Shown here piece after piece: positions 46,207-58,004 of a stretch of 64,000 nt of DNA (within the stretch, counting starts at the first letter, position 1; each line of letters begins with the position of its first letter). Source of the stretch: Eucalyptus grandis (Eukaryota; Streptophyta; Magnoliopsida; Myrtales; Myrtaceae); the NCBI RefSeq assembly GCF_016545825.1, contig NC_052617.1, forward strand, positions 2,366,001-2,430,000. Reading direction: 5' to 3'. A program made the position numbers and the translations under genes. Under the pieces are notes generated by a model that worked only from the letters and a program-made list of their open reading frames with translations, searched no databases and had not been told where the DNA came from.

Positions 46207-49150
46207 ATGGAAGACACGTGGGTGTACATCCTCTCGGCGACCTCCCTCCTCTTCCTTCTCTACCTTTTCAAATTGCAGAGAAGCAGCAAGAGAAATCTCC
46301 GCCGGCCCCGCCTTCACTCCCATCATCGGCCACCTCCACCTCATAAAAGAGCCTATCCACCGCACCCTTCAGTGCCTCTCCGACCGCTATGGCCCTGTCC
46401 TCTCCCTCTCCTTAGGCTCTCGGCCCGCGGTCGTCATATCCTCCCCGTCCGCGGCCGAGGAGTGCTTCACCAGGAACGACATCGCCCTCGCCAACCGCCC
46501 CCGCACGCTCGCGGGCGAGATCATGGGATACGGCAACACCACCATCGGCAGCGCCCCCTACGGCCCCCACTGGCGCAACCTCCGCCGCCTCACGGCCGTG
46601 GAGATCCTTTCGCCGCACCGCCTCACCGGCTCCCTCGCCATCCGGCAGGAGGAGGTCAGGCACCTCATGAGGAGCCTCTACGAGGCGGCCTCCTCCTCCC
46701 AGGGCGGTGGTTTTGCGAGGGTGGAGATGAGTTCGAGGCTGCAGGAGCTGTCCTTCAACATCATCATGAGGATGATCTCTGGGAAGCGCTACTCTGGGGC
46801 CGCCGTCGACGCTGGCGACGCCGAGGTGGCGAGGGAGTACAGGGAGTTGATAAAGGAGGAATTCGAGCTGAGCGGAACGGACCCGGGCGATTTCTTGCCG
46901 GTGCTGAGGAAGGTGGTGGACTTCAAGGGTAGAGAGCGGAGGATGGTGGACGTGGCCAACAGGTTCGATGTGATCTTGCAGGGGATGATAGACGAGCACA
47001 GGTCGAGAAGGAAGAGAAGCGATGCCGACGGCAGTCGAGAGGAGGAGAGCAAGACAATGATCGAGACGATGCTCTCGGAGGGCTACTCGGACGACATCAT
47101 CAAAGGCCATATCAATGTACATGTTCTATTCACTTGATTTATGCATACAGAGTGCCATTTTTTTTTAATTATTAGATTCGGTTGAATCTAACTAATACCC
47201 TTCATTTAATAAATAAATTTACTTAATATATAGGATTACAAAAATTTAATATAATTAAAAAATGACATGTTGATTACATAAAAAGATTTTGCTAACATAA
47301 CAGTTATTGAGTCTTTGAGAATAACAGTTTATTGTGAGTAACAAATTTTTGAAAAAAAATGGATCCTACAACAATTTGTAATTATTTGTGATTTATAATA
47401 GATTGTTATTCTCATAATAAATTAAAAACTGTCATGTAATCATTAAAAAAAATGAGAGGCCAGCAAATTTTAGTTTTTCATGGGTATACCATGAAGTGAA
47501 TAAAACTTTGACTCATTCCCAAGCAAATATTTTTCTTTAATCCTTGCACCTGGATGACGGATTAGAATCAAAGTATACACGTATCTATATGAATTAGGAT
47601 CGTTAGCAATGACTTGTTTTGTTTGGATACCACAAATCTGACAATTGATGTTAATTTAAATATACTTGACTTTGCTTGATAGAGTTCGAAACTGGTTTCA
47701 TGTATTAGTCATTGTGTCCTTCTGTATTGTATATGCGCTGAAAGGTCTTATTTTTCTTTTCTATTTTGAGTAATAAGGTCTTGTTTCTTACCCTTTAATA
47801 TATGATTCGAATCGATGCAAACCCAATGCTTATGCTAAATCACATGGGCCTCATATGGGGTTCATCTCATCCAATTGTGGATGTGGGTTGCGTTCACATC
47901 TAATGATTCATGTGAATCGGGATCATACCTGATTTTTTCTTTCTTGAATGGTAGCCGCTATCTAGATTGTTGTTCATTGAAAAGATGAAAGAGGAGACAG
48001 GTCAGAAGGAAAGAGCTCGTAAAAATGTCAATTAGTCAAGTCCATGGATCTTTAGTCATGTGTGCAGTAAATGGCTTAACTGGGATCCTCATTTTCTTTT
48101 CCTTGAACTTACGCATGTTTTTGCAACTTCGATGGATTCAAGCTGTTCGAACCATAGAAAAGTATGTTGCCTAAAATAACTTGCCATCATCGACAAGCTG
48201 CGGTGGAAAATTGACATGGTGAAAAGTCATGCCGTTCGGAGGCAAATTTCGTTTTAAAATGGTGGCAAGGAGGCAAGATCTTTTCCACGCCATCCTCTGG
48301 CAGAGGTTGACATTAGCTCGAATTAATAGAAATTGGAATTTGAAACACTTCTATGTCTAGATGATGCATGAAACAGATAGAGTTTGCACTTTACTTAAAC
48401 TGAATCTATTCCTTTTACATTTGCCTCTTCACGTCTTAACATGATTGTTCTTCGATTTCGAAAGCTAGTTTCATCTATTTTTGAAAGAACTGAGTATATC
48501 CTTAATTTCTTAAACACAATTTTCGGCAGTCAATAATAAGTGCGGGTACAGACACATCTGCGGTGACAATAGAATGGGCCATGTCCCTCTTGCTCAACCA
48601 CATGGACGTCATGAAAAAAGCTCAAGTAGAACTAGACGACATTGTTGGCCGAGACCGTCTAGTTGATGAAGCCGACACCCACAAGCTGCCTTGCCTTCAT
48701 AATATCATCAATGAGGCGCTTCGATTGTTTCCACCAGCGCCACTCCTAGTGCCTCATGAGTCTGCTGAGGATTGCACAATTGGCGGGTTCGACGTGCCCC
48801 GAGGCACCATGATCCTGGTTAATGCGTGGGCAATTCAAAGAGACCCAAAAGTGTGGGACGATCCCACAAATTTTAAACTGGAGAGGTATGAGGGATTGGA
48901 AGGTGATCATGCCTACCGACTATTGCCGTTTGGGATGGGGAGGAGAAGTTGTCCTGGTGCTGGCCTTGCCAATAGAGTGGTGAGCTTGGTCCTGGCGGCG
49001 CTTATTCAGTGCTTCGAATGGGAACGAGTTGGCGAAGAATTGGTGGACTTGTCCGAGGGGACGGGACTCACAATGCCAAAGAGAGAGCCATTGGAGGCCT
49101 TGTGCAAAGCGCGTGAATGCATGATAGCTAATGTTCTTGCGCACCTTTAA
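46207..49150 (+). CDS. cytochrome P450, CYP81-like, two exons, frameshifted in this assembly
   Basis: An ER-anchored haem monooxygenase of the CYP81 type, a family acting on (iso)flavonoids and related specialised metabolites. Exon 1 is 46207-47116, a GT-AG intron runs 47117-48529 and exon 2 is 48530-49150; about 510 residues. The start at Met-Glu-Asp-Thr opens a membrane anchor; an upstream in-frame Met at 46198 is the alternative. Motifs: Pro-rich hinge, [25 protein letters not shown] (helix C), [12 protein letters not shown] (helix I), EALR (ExxR), LERYEG (PERF region) and the haem loop [12 protein letters not shown]. Splitting just before AGTDTS is the usual A-type P450 intron site. Two single C losses (46299-46300 and 46319-46321) break the frame within the Pro-rich hinge. 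Correcting both gives one continuous frame. Substrate not predictable from sequence alone. Confidence 0.9.
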
Positions 49151-50639
49151 GAAGGTCGTTGTCTAATGAATTTACATTGGTGATGTATCTCCAATGTTTT
49201 TGAATAATCAAATAGACTGAAAATAGGCCAGTGTAGCTTTAGGAATGATCGTGAGCATCAATAGCATCCTGAGGAGGCCAATGCAGCTTTAGGCCTTTCT
49301 CTTAGGAGAAAAATGATGGTTTATATAGGTACTGGCAACATTGTTCATCCCTCTCTCTATATTTTGGGCATTTGTTGTTGCACCGGTAACGGATATGGTT
49401 GGCCTGGCATACTGAGTTATCATGCCTTGTTGAAATCCGTTCCAAAATGAGAGTTTGATGGAATTCGCAGGTAGACAAAAGATGTCCAAAACATTGCAAA
49501 ATGATGGGTTTAAATACGACATGAAAAACTTAAGAAGTGTACAATTTTAGCATCCCTTAAAAAATTAATGGACTAAGGTTAATCTCTCGAAAGATTATAG
49601 TATGGAGATCCTTTAACATGATAACTCAAACGAATTTGATCTGTATTACTTGAAGTCGTGTAATGAGTATCGTCTCACTCGTGTCCGTTGGTTTAAAAAT
49701 TTGGGTGTCCAATGGTTGGCCCATAGACCGAGCTCAAAATCCTTTTAAAACCATATTTGAATTTTTTAGTTTAGTTTACATGTTATTAATATCCGTAAGC
49801 TTGTAATTTATCGGTCAAGGCCCCTGAAAGAGCGTAAAATTGTTTGCCATCTCGGGCCCTATGGCGTGTGACATGAACAACGCAAACGTCTCACGATGGG
49901 ACTGCAAAAAGCACTCCCATTTCCACCGACGTTGCAGCTTCTATAGCGGGACGGCCGCCTCGCATCCCTCAACATGAAGCAGGCTAGCTCCTCCTCTCGT
50001 CGAAATCAATGGGTCGACCCCTCTTTGGGAGGTTCAAGCTATAATACTGCCGGATCCGGCAAAGGCGATCTGGGACATGCAAGTGTGGAGGGAATGATCG
50101 GAGACTCTCGCCACGAGATGGGTCTCCGAGTTTAGCAAATGATAGGGACGACGATGGTGTTTTGGCATTCTAGGCACTTCCCAACGCTCTACCATGAGCT
50201 AAGGGATTGAATTATTTATCGAAAGCTCATCATTAAGTCGGATGCTAGCACTGGTGTTCAACTTTGCATCTTAGTACTCTATTGAAGGGAATTACAGGTA
50301 ACGATTGATTGAGTTTTCTTCAAACATGCTCTCCTCTGATGCAAATTCTGGTGACGGAGTGTCTCTCTAGCTGTTTTATCTTGTTTTTCGAATGATTTGT
50401 CCACCAACTCTTTACTGCCCTATGTACTAATCACTACTCGATCTATATTTACTTCCATAGAAAAGGAGCAAGAGATGGAGGAAAATGTCGCCCGTGAGAC
50501 AAAATGTTACGTTCTGTACTAGTTGGTGCTGATTGGACCCTAAAGTAAATTTGACAAATAGGTGATTAGAAAATAAACAAATTTAAGGATTGTGAGATAG
50601 AGAGTCAACAAGGTAGCAGTCCAATTGTAAATTATTCCA
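49151..50639. other. intergenic, 3' flank of the P450
   Basis: No gene recognised. Short open frames lack domains. Confidence 0.5.
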
Positions 50640-50930
50640 GAATATGAGGAATCTTTTTATCTTTCCATTGTCTTCCCTTTTAACTCTCAAAGAAGTCTTA
50701 GCATTCAAAAAAAAAATAAAAAATCTCAAAGAAGTCTTGCTTTGTTGAACATGGAGAGACAAAAAAGCCATCACAATTGATGGAAATACCAGGCCCACTA
50801 TAGGCACAAAGACAAGAGGGTAAGTTGTTAAAAAAAGTTGTCCTAAAATCGGTACTTCTATTTAATATTTATGGCCGTTGTTGTTAGAAAGATATCTTAG
50901 AATAATTATAATTTATATATAGTTAATTAG

Positions 50931-50969
<39 letters not shown>

Positions 50970-51040
50970 TAATAAGTGTGAGGAATGGATAATTAAATAA
51001 TTGAGACTTATTCTTCTTTATCTCTCTATATGAAGTATAG
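50640..51040 (+). repeat. direct repeat, copy 2 (partner at 43405-43700), with TA run
   Basis: See the partner copy for the shared ordered phrases. This copy has an extra poly-A-containing duplication of the 'ctcaaagaagtcttg' phrase (50690-50740) and a TA microsatellite at about 50933-50964. Confidence 0.7.
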
Positions 51041-51567
51041 AAATATACGTGTGATAACTATTTTGTTAATTATTTATATACTGAGTGTTTCCACACCTAA
51101 ATTTAACAAAAAATTTAAATTATTTATAAATAAACAACTTACAGCATAAAATTATCATGCTTTCAAGTTTGAAACAAAACGCCTGCGGCTCTCTACAACT
51201 TGACGCCTGTGGCTTCTTCTCTTTCGTAGGGTTTTTAAGCCACTTCATGCATGCCCGCGGTGGCCGCGCTGGTTCAGAGCCTGTTACCCCAATGCAGAGG
51301 GGGAGAGATCGAATCTTCGTGGACGCAATGCTTCATTGCATAACGCGTGACTTACCGGCGTTTGGGGGTCAGCGGTGGGGGCGCCCGCGCCCCAGGGGGT
51401 TTACTCCACTGCGAAGCGGCGTGCGGAGGTTCCTGGCTACCAAAAAAAAAAAAAAAGAAATTCGTGTGCCCAAAGGTCAAATATTTGACTTGGGCCCACC
51501 AGCTCTTTTGGCTCCATGTGTAGAGAGATTTGCTTCCTTTCTTCTACGTGCAAGGACTTTGGTGACT
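51041..51567. other. left flank of the inverted duplication
   Basis: No gene. A poly-A run (51442-51456) lies about 110 bases outside the left arm. Sequence here does not match the DNA outside the right arm, so the duplication boundary is at about 51568. Confidence 0.5.
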
Positions 51568-51579
51568 CTTGTAAGAGAA

Positions 51580-51780
51580 AATATTGGGTACGTCTTATGT
51601 AGCCAGCGTGGCAAACAAGAAGGCGGTCGCAGCGCGACACGTGTCTCCGTGGGACCCACGTTCTGAAGAGAAAAATAGGCGCCAATTTAAAAAAATTTCA
51701 GTCGTGGCTTTCTTTCTTCACGCCTCTCTCTCTGCCCATTGCTCTCTGTGTCCGACGAACTCCCTCTCTCTCTCCACCCT
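51580..51780 (+). promoter_or_regulatory. promoter-like outer end of left arm
   Basis: Contains a perfect palindromic G-box 'gacacgtgtc' at 51636-51645 and 'acgtgggacccacg', then a CT-rich leader-like stretch leading into GC-rich DNA. This is the composition of a plant 5' gene end reading rightward, toward the histidine-kinase exons. No TATA box is obvious. Activity is inferred. Confidence 0.4.
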
Positions 51781-51783
51781 CTC

Positions 51784-52010
51784 TTTCCGACCGGCGAACC
51801 ACCGCGAGCGACCGGCGAACCAGGAGGATACCGGCGAGACGACCGCGAGCAACCGACCGGCGACCTCCCTCTTTCCGACCGACCGGCGTGCGACCTCCCT
51901 CTCTCTCTCTGCCTCCCTCTTTCCGACCGGCGAACCACCGCGAGCAATCGACGAACCAGGAGGATACCGGCGAGACGACCGCGAGCAACCGACCGGCGTG
52001 CGACCTCCCC
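51784..52010. repeat. GC-rich minisatellite, left arm
   Basis: Two partial units with a period of about 136 bases, starting 'tttccgaccggcgaacc' at 51784 and 51920, each containing 'ggaggataccggcgagacga'. The open frames here are compositional. Confidence 0.8.
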
Positions 52011-52074
52011 TCTCTCTCGGCCCTCTCGAGTTTGAGTTCGCGGATAAACTGTCTACTGATTTGTTATTTTCTCT

Positions 52075-52211
52075 GCAACATTCTTTCGAGCGAACGCTCC
52101 CAAAATCCAGGCACTTTCTCAGTTTTTGTTAAGCTCTACAAGCAACATTCTTTCAGCGAGTGAACACTCCCAAAATTCCGACACTTTCTCAGTTCTTGTC
52201 AAACTCTACAA
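52075..52211. repeat. 67-base tandem duplication, left arm
   Basis: Two adjacent units beginning 'gcaacattctttc' (52075 and 52142), both containing 'actcccaaaat'/'gctcccaaaat' and 'cactttctcagtt'. Mirrored in the right arm near 62760-62895. Confidence 0.85.
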
Positions 52212-54104
52212 AAGAAAAGAAAAATTATGTCCACGCCAAAAGAGAGCTTCGGATTCCACTTTTTTGGGTGAACCAAGTGGATCCAAGAGGCCATGCTTGG
52301 ATCAAAACATGTAGGCTCACTCTTTCCGTCTTAATGTTTCAATGCTTGATTAATTGTTTGATGATCGTGCTGGTTTCAGCTTTGCTCGAGCTCTTGAGTT
52401 GAAGATGCGAAGCCTGAAGTTCTTTTTTTTGGTCAGATCGAAGCCTGCGTTGAAGTATAGCATTTTGTTAGCATTTGTTTGTGGGGTTGTGCTGCAGCTT
52501 TAATGTGAAAACTTACATATATCAAATGTTGTCGTCTTAAATCTGCCATGCTATTTCGCATTACGCCAATTGCAGGACTTTCTCCTTATTGGAATTGAAC
52601 CCTGTTAGATTTTTTTACCTAGCAAGTGATCTGTTATCATTCCCTATGCTCTCCTGCTTGCTAAATTATCCTATCTTGCCTTTTTTTGTTCTTTCTTCTG
52701 CTGATCTCCACACAGTCAAGAATGGAAAGGGTCTGAGAGGGGTTTCGTGCCAAGTAGTTGTTTTATGTTGGAGGATGGCCAGAGAGGTAATACAAGTAAA
52801 GTAGCCTACTTGGACATACAAATACTGTTGTCATTGTATATCGATTGCTGATCTCTTCGATTAGAAGTCCAGTCAGTTTCTGGATAGAAATCCGCACGAG
52901 TAACTTGCTGCAAGATATATAGAGAACTATCGTTTGAGTGGTAAAAATGACCTGTTGACAATTCTGGGGTTTTCCTCTGAAATTTTTTTGCTGAGAACAT
53001 GATTTAGGCTTTTCATGTTGTTATGGAGAGTATGGATCAAAAGAAGATACAAAATTTCAAAGAAGTGCCCTGGACATAATTATCTGCTTGAATCCTGGAA
53101 TATGTGGTCGATGACAGTTTGCACGTAGTAGGACAAAAAGATATCTGTGATGTGAAACTAGAATGTGATGGATACATGACAGATGATTTTTGCTTATGTT
53201 CTTCTATTGCTCTTTGCTGGACAGATCAGAAAAGTGGTGGAGCTTCTTATATCTCGCTGGGCTAACAATCTTCAAAGGTGAATATAGTTCAATTGGTTTG
53301 TTGGCAGTATCTTATATGCATCAAGTGATTCCTCTAGTAGAATTGTGATCCATATTGTCTCTCCAACTAAAAAAATCATCAAGTATCATGTGCCATCAAT
53401 CCATGATTCTCTTTGGCAAAGTGTCATACCTGCGCATAGCTGTTTTTTTTTCCTCTTTTTATCGCTGAAAGTGGTGCATTTAGAGATAGCTGCTGATTGA
53501 CTTTACTTGCTTCTGCTATCTATGAACTGGATTAATATGTATTCCAGCTTTACGTTGACTTTTCTATGTCGCGTTAGGTCAAGGGAATGCATCTGATTAG
53601 TCTGGTAATTGATTCTGACATTCATATGCACTAGTACCTAAAGTGTTACGAATGGATATTTGTCTATTTGTTATGAATAAGTCCACAAGACAGCAGTTGT
53701 TCACGGTGTCAATTTCCATGGTGTAGCTAAGTGGAGAATATGGAGAGTGCTCTCAAAGCAATGCAGCAACGGATAAGCTCATTGGAGAATGGTTTCGGAA
53801 ACTGGTAAGATGAATAGAGTTTATAAAATTTCCACGTGTCGTTGACTGTTTGAACTGCATTCATTGAGCACAAACTTTACACAATATCTTTTTTATTAAG
53901 TAAGTCTTCATTTTATTGGACAACCCGTGGAAAAAAAAAAAAAAAAAAAAAGGAGGTCACATCCCGTACAAGTCCATTGCAGCATACTGTCCCACATATA
54001 CAGCTGGATCATGGTGCCAAACCTTCCTGTATTTGTGAAATTTTCGATAGGATTAGTCTGCTATCCCTAAATTAACATTTATCTGTTGAGCAATGACCCT
54101 TCTA

Positions 54105-54660
54105 CTCGGCACTGTCGATCACTAAGGGGAACTTTTGTCCCTGCTCGATGTAAAGGATGGGAGATCCTTTGAGCAATCTATCATAATAGGAAAGCTTGAT
54201 AACTTGAGAATAATTCATCAGGTTGACTTTCAATCTGATGACCCCACACTGAATGACAACATGACATAATAGTCTTCCACATCTACACTACCAGTAGCAA
54301 CAGCAAAATACTACCCAGAAAAACAAGATGCAAACTCAAATACCATGCCACCGGATTACAGCAAAGCTAGCCAACAAGAACTCACCAATTTCTCCACAAA
54401 CACTTAACACCAGCAGTAAGAGTCTTGTTTCCAAAATCTGCTTTAAGAATACACACTTAAAAAGCAAGTACATTTGAGATTCTTCATGTTTTCCACATAG
54501 CACACAGGTGCTATCAATGTTAGACCAAGTTTTCACCCTGTCCAATGTGTGCAACCAACCTATTATATTGGTTCTTTGGAAACGGTGACTTGTCAGATTA
54601 AGAAAGCGGTGAATATGGGAAATCCCATAAATGTGAAGCAAATTGAGATGTAGAAGAAAT
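54105..54660 (-). pseudogene. LINE (non-LTR) 3' fragment, left arm
   Basis: The minus-strand frame 54641-54336 shows the zinc-binding module found at the C-terminus of plant LINE reverse transcriptases: 'HTLDRVKTW', then CVLCGKHEE and an 'FKCVF' Cys. It is a 5'-truncated remnant with no RT core nearby. The identical piece sits inverted in the right arm (60310-60860), so it inserted before the duplication. Confidence 0.7.
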
Positions 54661-55479
54661 TTACTGAACTACAAGTTTGGTTCATTGACTCATTTTTCTT
54701 CGTTAGAAATGCATTCAAATAGCAGGTAACAGAATAATCTCTTTATGAGAGGAATGGTTAGAATAGCAGTTGGGACATCCCTTTCAAGCTATTGGTGATT
54801 GGATCTGAGCTGCCTCGTTCTTCTTTATCTTCAATGAAAGATGGAAAAATGAAGAATATATTCTAGGATCAACATCAAAATATTTAGGCCTAATGTGGGA
54901 AAGTCCTAACTATGATATCACAGATGTGGATCAAACCATTTCTAGTTCTTCAAATAGTATCTTCTTGTTTGGAGCTTGCACATGCGATCTTGGAGAAGAT
55001 AGTGCTTGAAAGTAATTTGATCAAGAGGAATGCTGGATTACAACTTGTGTAGTATAGCTGTTATTGTAATTTTAGCCTCGTGTTAATAGTATATTGGTTC
55101 TTTGGAAACGAGGTTGCAAAATCTCAATGTTTTGTCCTTATGCTAGGAGGGTTAATACCTTTTCTTGTTCAGTGACCTAGAGTTCAAGCCTGTTGGAATG
55201 TTGGAAGCGAAACTTGTCCAAGCAATTTCGATTAACTAAAGGGTTTATTTGCCAGCATTCTTATTCTAAATTTCGTGCTGCATGTGTCATATTGCAGGTG
55301 AAGGAAAAGATCTAAAATTGGTGGACACCCCTGTTTCTAGTCGTGTTAAAAGAGCTGCTGAGGGAAGTCGATGACTTCTCATATGATGTGGACAGGCTTT
55401 AAGAGTTACGGACTTATTAATGTGCAACAAGAAGAATCTTATGGTGATATATCGTTGAAGTTGACTCCTACATTTTCAG

Positions 55480-55816
55480 AGGCACAAATTTGGTTTCACT
55501 TATAAATGAGGTCTTGGACCAAGCGAAAATTGAATCTGGTAAGATTGAGATTGAGGCTGTGCAGTTTGATCTAAGGGCCATATTGGATGATGTCTTGTCC
55601 CTCTTCTCGGGGAAATCTCAAGAAAAAGGAGTGGAGGTATTGACTGCCTTTGTTACATGGTGCTGCTAATTCACCTGAGTCATTATCTAATAATTTCCAC
55701 CCGTTCAAATCTGCAGCTAGCAGTTCACATTTCTGAAAATGTTCCGCAGAAGTTGATTGGTGATCCGGGGGAGATTTCGGCAGATCATCACAAATCTTAT
55801 GGGGAACTCAGTTACA
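55480..55816 (+). pseudogene. cytokinin-receptor-like histidine kinase fragment (AHK3-like), left arm
   Basis: Two exons separated by a GT-AG intron: 55480-55636 (SLINEVLDQAKIESGK, AVQFDLRAILDDVLSLFSGK) and 55717-55816 (LAVHISENVP, LIGDPG, then FRQIITNLMGNS in the next frame). These are the region after the phospho-acceptor His and the N-box of hybrid histidine kinases of the AHK2/3/4 type; the wording is closest to AHK3. The exon pair keeps the plant intron position before 'LAV'. One extra G (G5 at 55767-55771) breaks the second exon. No H-box, G-boxes, receiver or CHASE domain is present, so it cannot signal. Both arms share the extra G. Confidence 0.8.
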
Positions 55817-56055
55817 GTAAGCTATTTAAGAGTGGTTCACACATTTTCTGAGAACTTTGTTTTTGAATCTCAAGCCGCCATTATAATTCTTGATCTTCCT
55901 TCATGGAAGGAAAATTGTACTTGTTATCATCTTGATATATAAAAATATTGCCAATGACTTGATCATTCAGGAGGTCACATGGATTGGCTCCTACGTTACA
56001 ATATTTACAATCTATCCCGCATCCATGTAATCTAAATAGCTAATGTATCTATTAT

Positions 56056-56114
56056 GGTTTTCCCTACCTGATGTTCGTGTCGTTTGTCATTAAGGTTTTC
56101 CCTACCTGATGTTC
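56056..56114 (+). repeat. 38-base-spaced direct repeat at the left arm inner junction
   Basis: A 21-base sequence starting 'ggttttccctacctg' occurs at 56056-56076 and again at 56094-56114. The right arm has it once (58887-58907). The second copy runs straight into the BT1 C-terminal codons, so it marks a deletion or template-switch junction. Confidence 0.8.
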
Positions 56115-56168
56115 ATGTGCTATGAAGCGTGCAAGAGGATTATGGTTGAGGACGATGAAGAGGCGTAA
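56112..56168 (+). pseudogene. BT1 carrier C-terminal fragment, plus orientation
   Basis: Encodes 'FMCYEACKRIMVEDDEEA' and a stop, nearly identical to the last codons of the carrier on the opposite strand (57354-57298). The match continues about 27 bases into the 3' UTR ('cacatatttgacaagaagaa'). Everything upstream of this point in the carrier is missing, replaced by the left-arm junction. It is a relic, not a gene. Confidence 0.85.
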
Positions 56169-56195
56169 CCACATATTTGACAAGAAGAAATACGA

Positions 56196-57270
56196 AAGAA
56201 AAGAGGAAACAATCTCTAATTACGCTGAAATTACTTACATGTAGCTCTAGATAGTCTAGCGTAGAGAACTATATTTAGTTTATGAAATCGGTAGTATAGC
56301 ATAATAAGGAGAATATCTAATAAAGATGGAAACTAGAATCGTAATTGAGCCGTCTTTTGTCAATGAAGATTACTTTAAATGTACAAACGATGCAGAAGAG
56401 CTAGGACTAACAGCTACATCATTTTTAAGGTTTAAAAAAAAAAATGCAAATAAATGAAATTGAGGATCAAGACTAACAGCTACATCAACGCAAGGCTCTA
56501 CGGAAAGCATTTCCCGCACGTCTATTAATTCTCTCTCACACTACTGATAATTGAAACGTGATGCTGTTGTGTTCTTTGTATATCGTCAAATTCAGACTCA
56601 ACGAGGTTGAATCATTGCCACTTTTCGATTTCAAACTAAGTAGCAGTCCCTTGGAGCCGCAGGTTCGCCAAGATTAGTAGGGCAGCGAGAGCTTGGTTTG
56701 CAGGGTAACCAGCCACAGTTTGGATCAGAAACAAAATCAACATCGGACGAGATCGTTTAATACTAAGCTTTGTTCTGTCAAAGAAAGCTGAAGGTACTCA
56801 AACCTAAAACTGAAACATTACACTCCAAACATGAAACTGTTATTCATTCAAACCGACAATCCAGTAAACAAAAAAGCTTTCCTTATGTTAGGTACTCCAA
56901 GAGATTTATGCACACGCAAAGTAGCTCCTGTGAAAAACATTGCGTCTCAATTAGCATGTTGTTGGACAAATTGGCCATCTTTCTTGGTTCGACTCTTACC
57001 AACTCATCTTCTCATGAAACGCAGTACTCACATTATCAAAACATGCCAGTACCTTCTTTAGAAACACACAGAACTCCAAAAGAAAAGTAAACCCCTCAAA
57101 TATCTTTGAGGGTGCATGTAGAACCAACCTTGGTAACAAGAACTTCCTTGAAGAATTCTGAAGAAATCCTATGAGCAAAAGAACAAAACATAAACTAAAC
57201 CATTCAATCGCAGTATACAAAATAGTCATGTTTATCCACTCTTTCTGTAGATGACCCATAGCAAAAGACC
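56196..57270. other. unique centre of the inverted duplication
   Basis: About 1.1 kb between the two BT1 3' ends with no counterpart on the other side. AT-rich, no recognised gene. It would form the loop if the arms paired. Confidence 0.6.
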
Positions 57271-57297
57271 TCGCATTTCTTCTTGTCAAATATGTGA

Positions 57298-58004
57298 TTA
57301 CGCCTCTTTATCATCCTCAACCAGAATCCTCTTGCACGCTTCGTAGCACATGAAGGATATCCCAGCAGCAGGCACCAACTTCATGCAACTAGGGCCTAAA
57401 CCTCTATATAGACCTCCAACCCCTTCATGCTCAAGTATGCTCGCAAGAGCATGAACCACGTTTTTGTACACCTGCCTACCGCTGACTGCTCCCACTTGCT
57501 TATGCTTCCGAGCTACCTCCAAGGGGAAAGTTGCACCACTCGAAATAGCGCCAGCTAATGATCCGATGAGAAGGGTCTCGATGTTCCCAATCTTCTCTTC
57601 CTTAAAAAAACTTACGATATGCCTTTCTCAACGTGTCGTAAGCAAAATAGTTGGTGGCAGCATACGGAATAACTCCGATAAGACTGGGGGTGAGGCCTCT
57701 ATATAATTCTGCGGGTCCCTCATCCCTCACTATTTTCAAGAACGCATCAAACATACCATCGTAAACTCCCCTCTGCAATATGGAAGGCTCGTGTTAACAA
57801 TGACAAGATTCAATCATATTGTTTTAGCATGCAGCACTATACCTGGACTGTGAGTTGAGTTTTGACCAACTCAAGAGGATATGTGCATATTGTTGAGCTC
57901 ACACCAGCACAGGCACCTGCAACTAAGGAGGCAGGAAGGGGAAGCTTTGGCTGTTCCCCAGGCTTATGCGACAACTGTTTGTTGACTGTATTATAAGCAA
58001 ATAG
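57298..58004 (-). pseudogene. BT1: BT1-type adenine nucleotide carrier, 3' half only
   Basis: Mitochondrial carrier family (BT1, which moves adenine nucleotides or ADP-glucose across plastid or mitochondrial inner membranes). Two exons are visible on the minus strand: 58004-57843 (from LFAYNTVNKQL through repeat 2 start, PLELVK signature, ending TVQ) and 57772-57298 (RGVYDGMFDAF, YRGLTPSLIGVIPYAATNYFAYD, repeat 3 PLEVARK, YRGLGPSCMKLVPAAGISF, stop). GT-AG boundaries are good. The first carrier repeat and transit peptide exons are not found upstream in this window; the right arm begins instead. One extra base in an A7/T7 run (57604-57610) breaks the frame after 'RKFF' and looks like a consensus error. 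Either a 5'-truncated duplicate or a gene split by a large intronic insertion with 5' exons beyond the window. Confidence 0.82.

Larger units (their letters stand above)
51568..56097 (+). repeat. left arm of a large inverted duplication
   Basis: About 4.5 kb that reappears in reverse complement at 58870-63402. Paired positions sum to about 114970 at the outer end and 114967 at the inner end, so the arms differ by almost no net indel. Checked landmarks: the G-box palindrome (51636/63334), the minisatellite, the 67-base tandem repeat, the zinc-ribbon LINE frame, both histidine-kinase exons and the inner end. Only scattered base differences were seen, so the event is recent or the arms are being homogenised. 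An arm this long could fold back into a hairpin. Confidence 0.93.

Noticed and set aside
51584..52132. 182-codon frame at the outer end of the left arm and its mirror at 62931-63491
   Set aside because: It runs through a GC-rich minisatellite and CT runs; the repeat, not selection, keeps it open.
53932..53952. Poly-A run as the tail of the LINE fragment
   Set aside because: The LINE fragment is on the minus strand, so its tail should appear as T on the plus strand at lower coordinates; this run is A.
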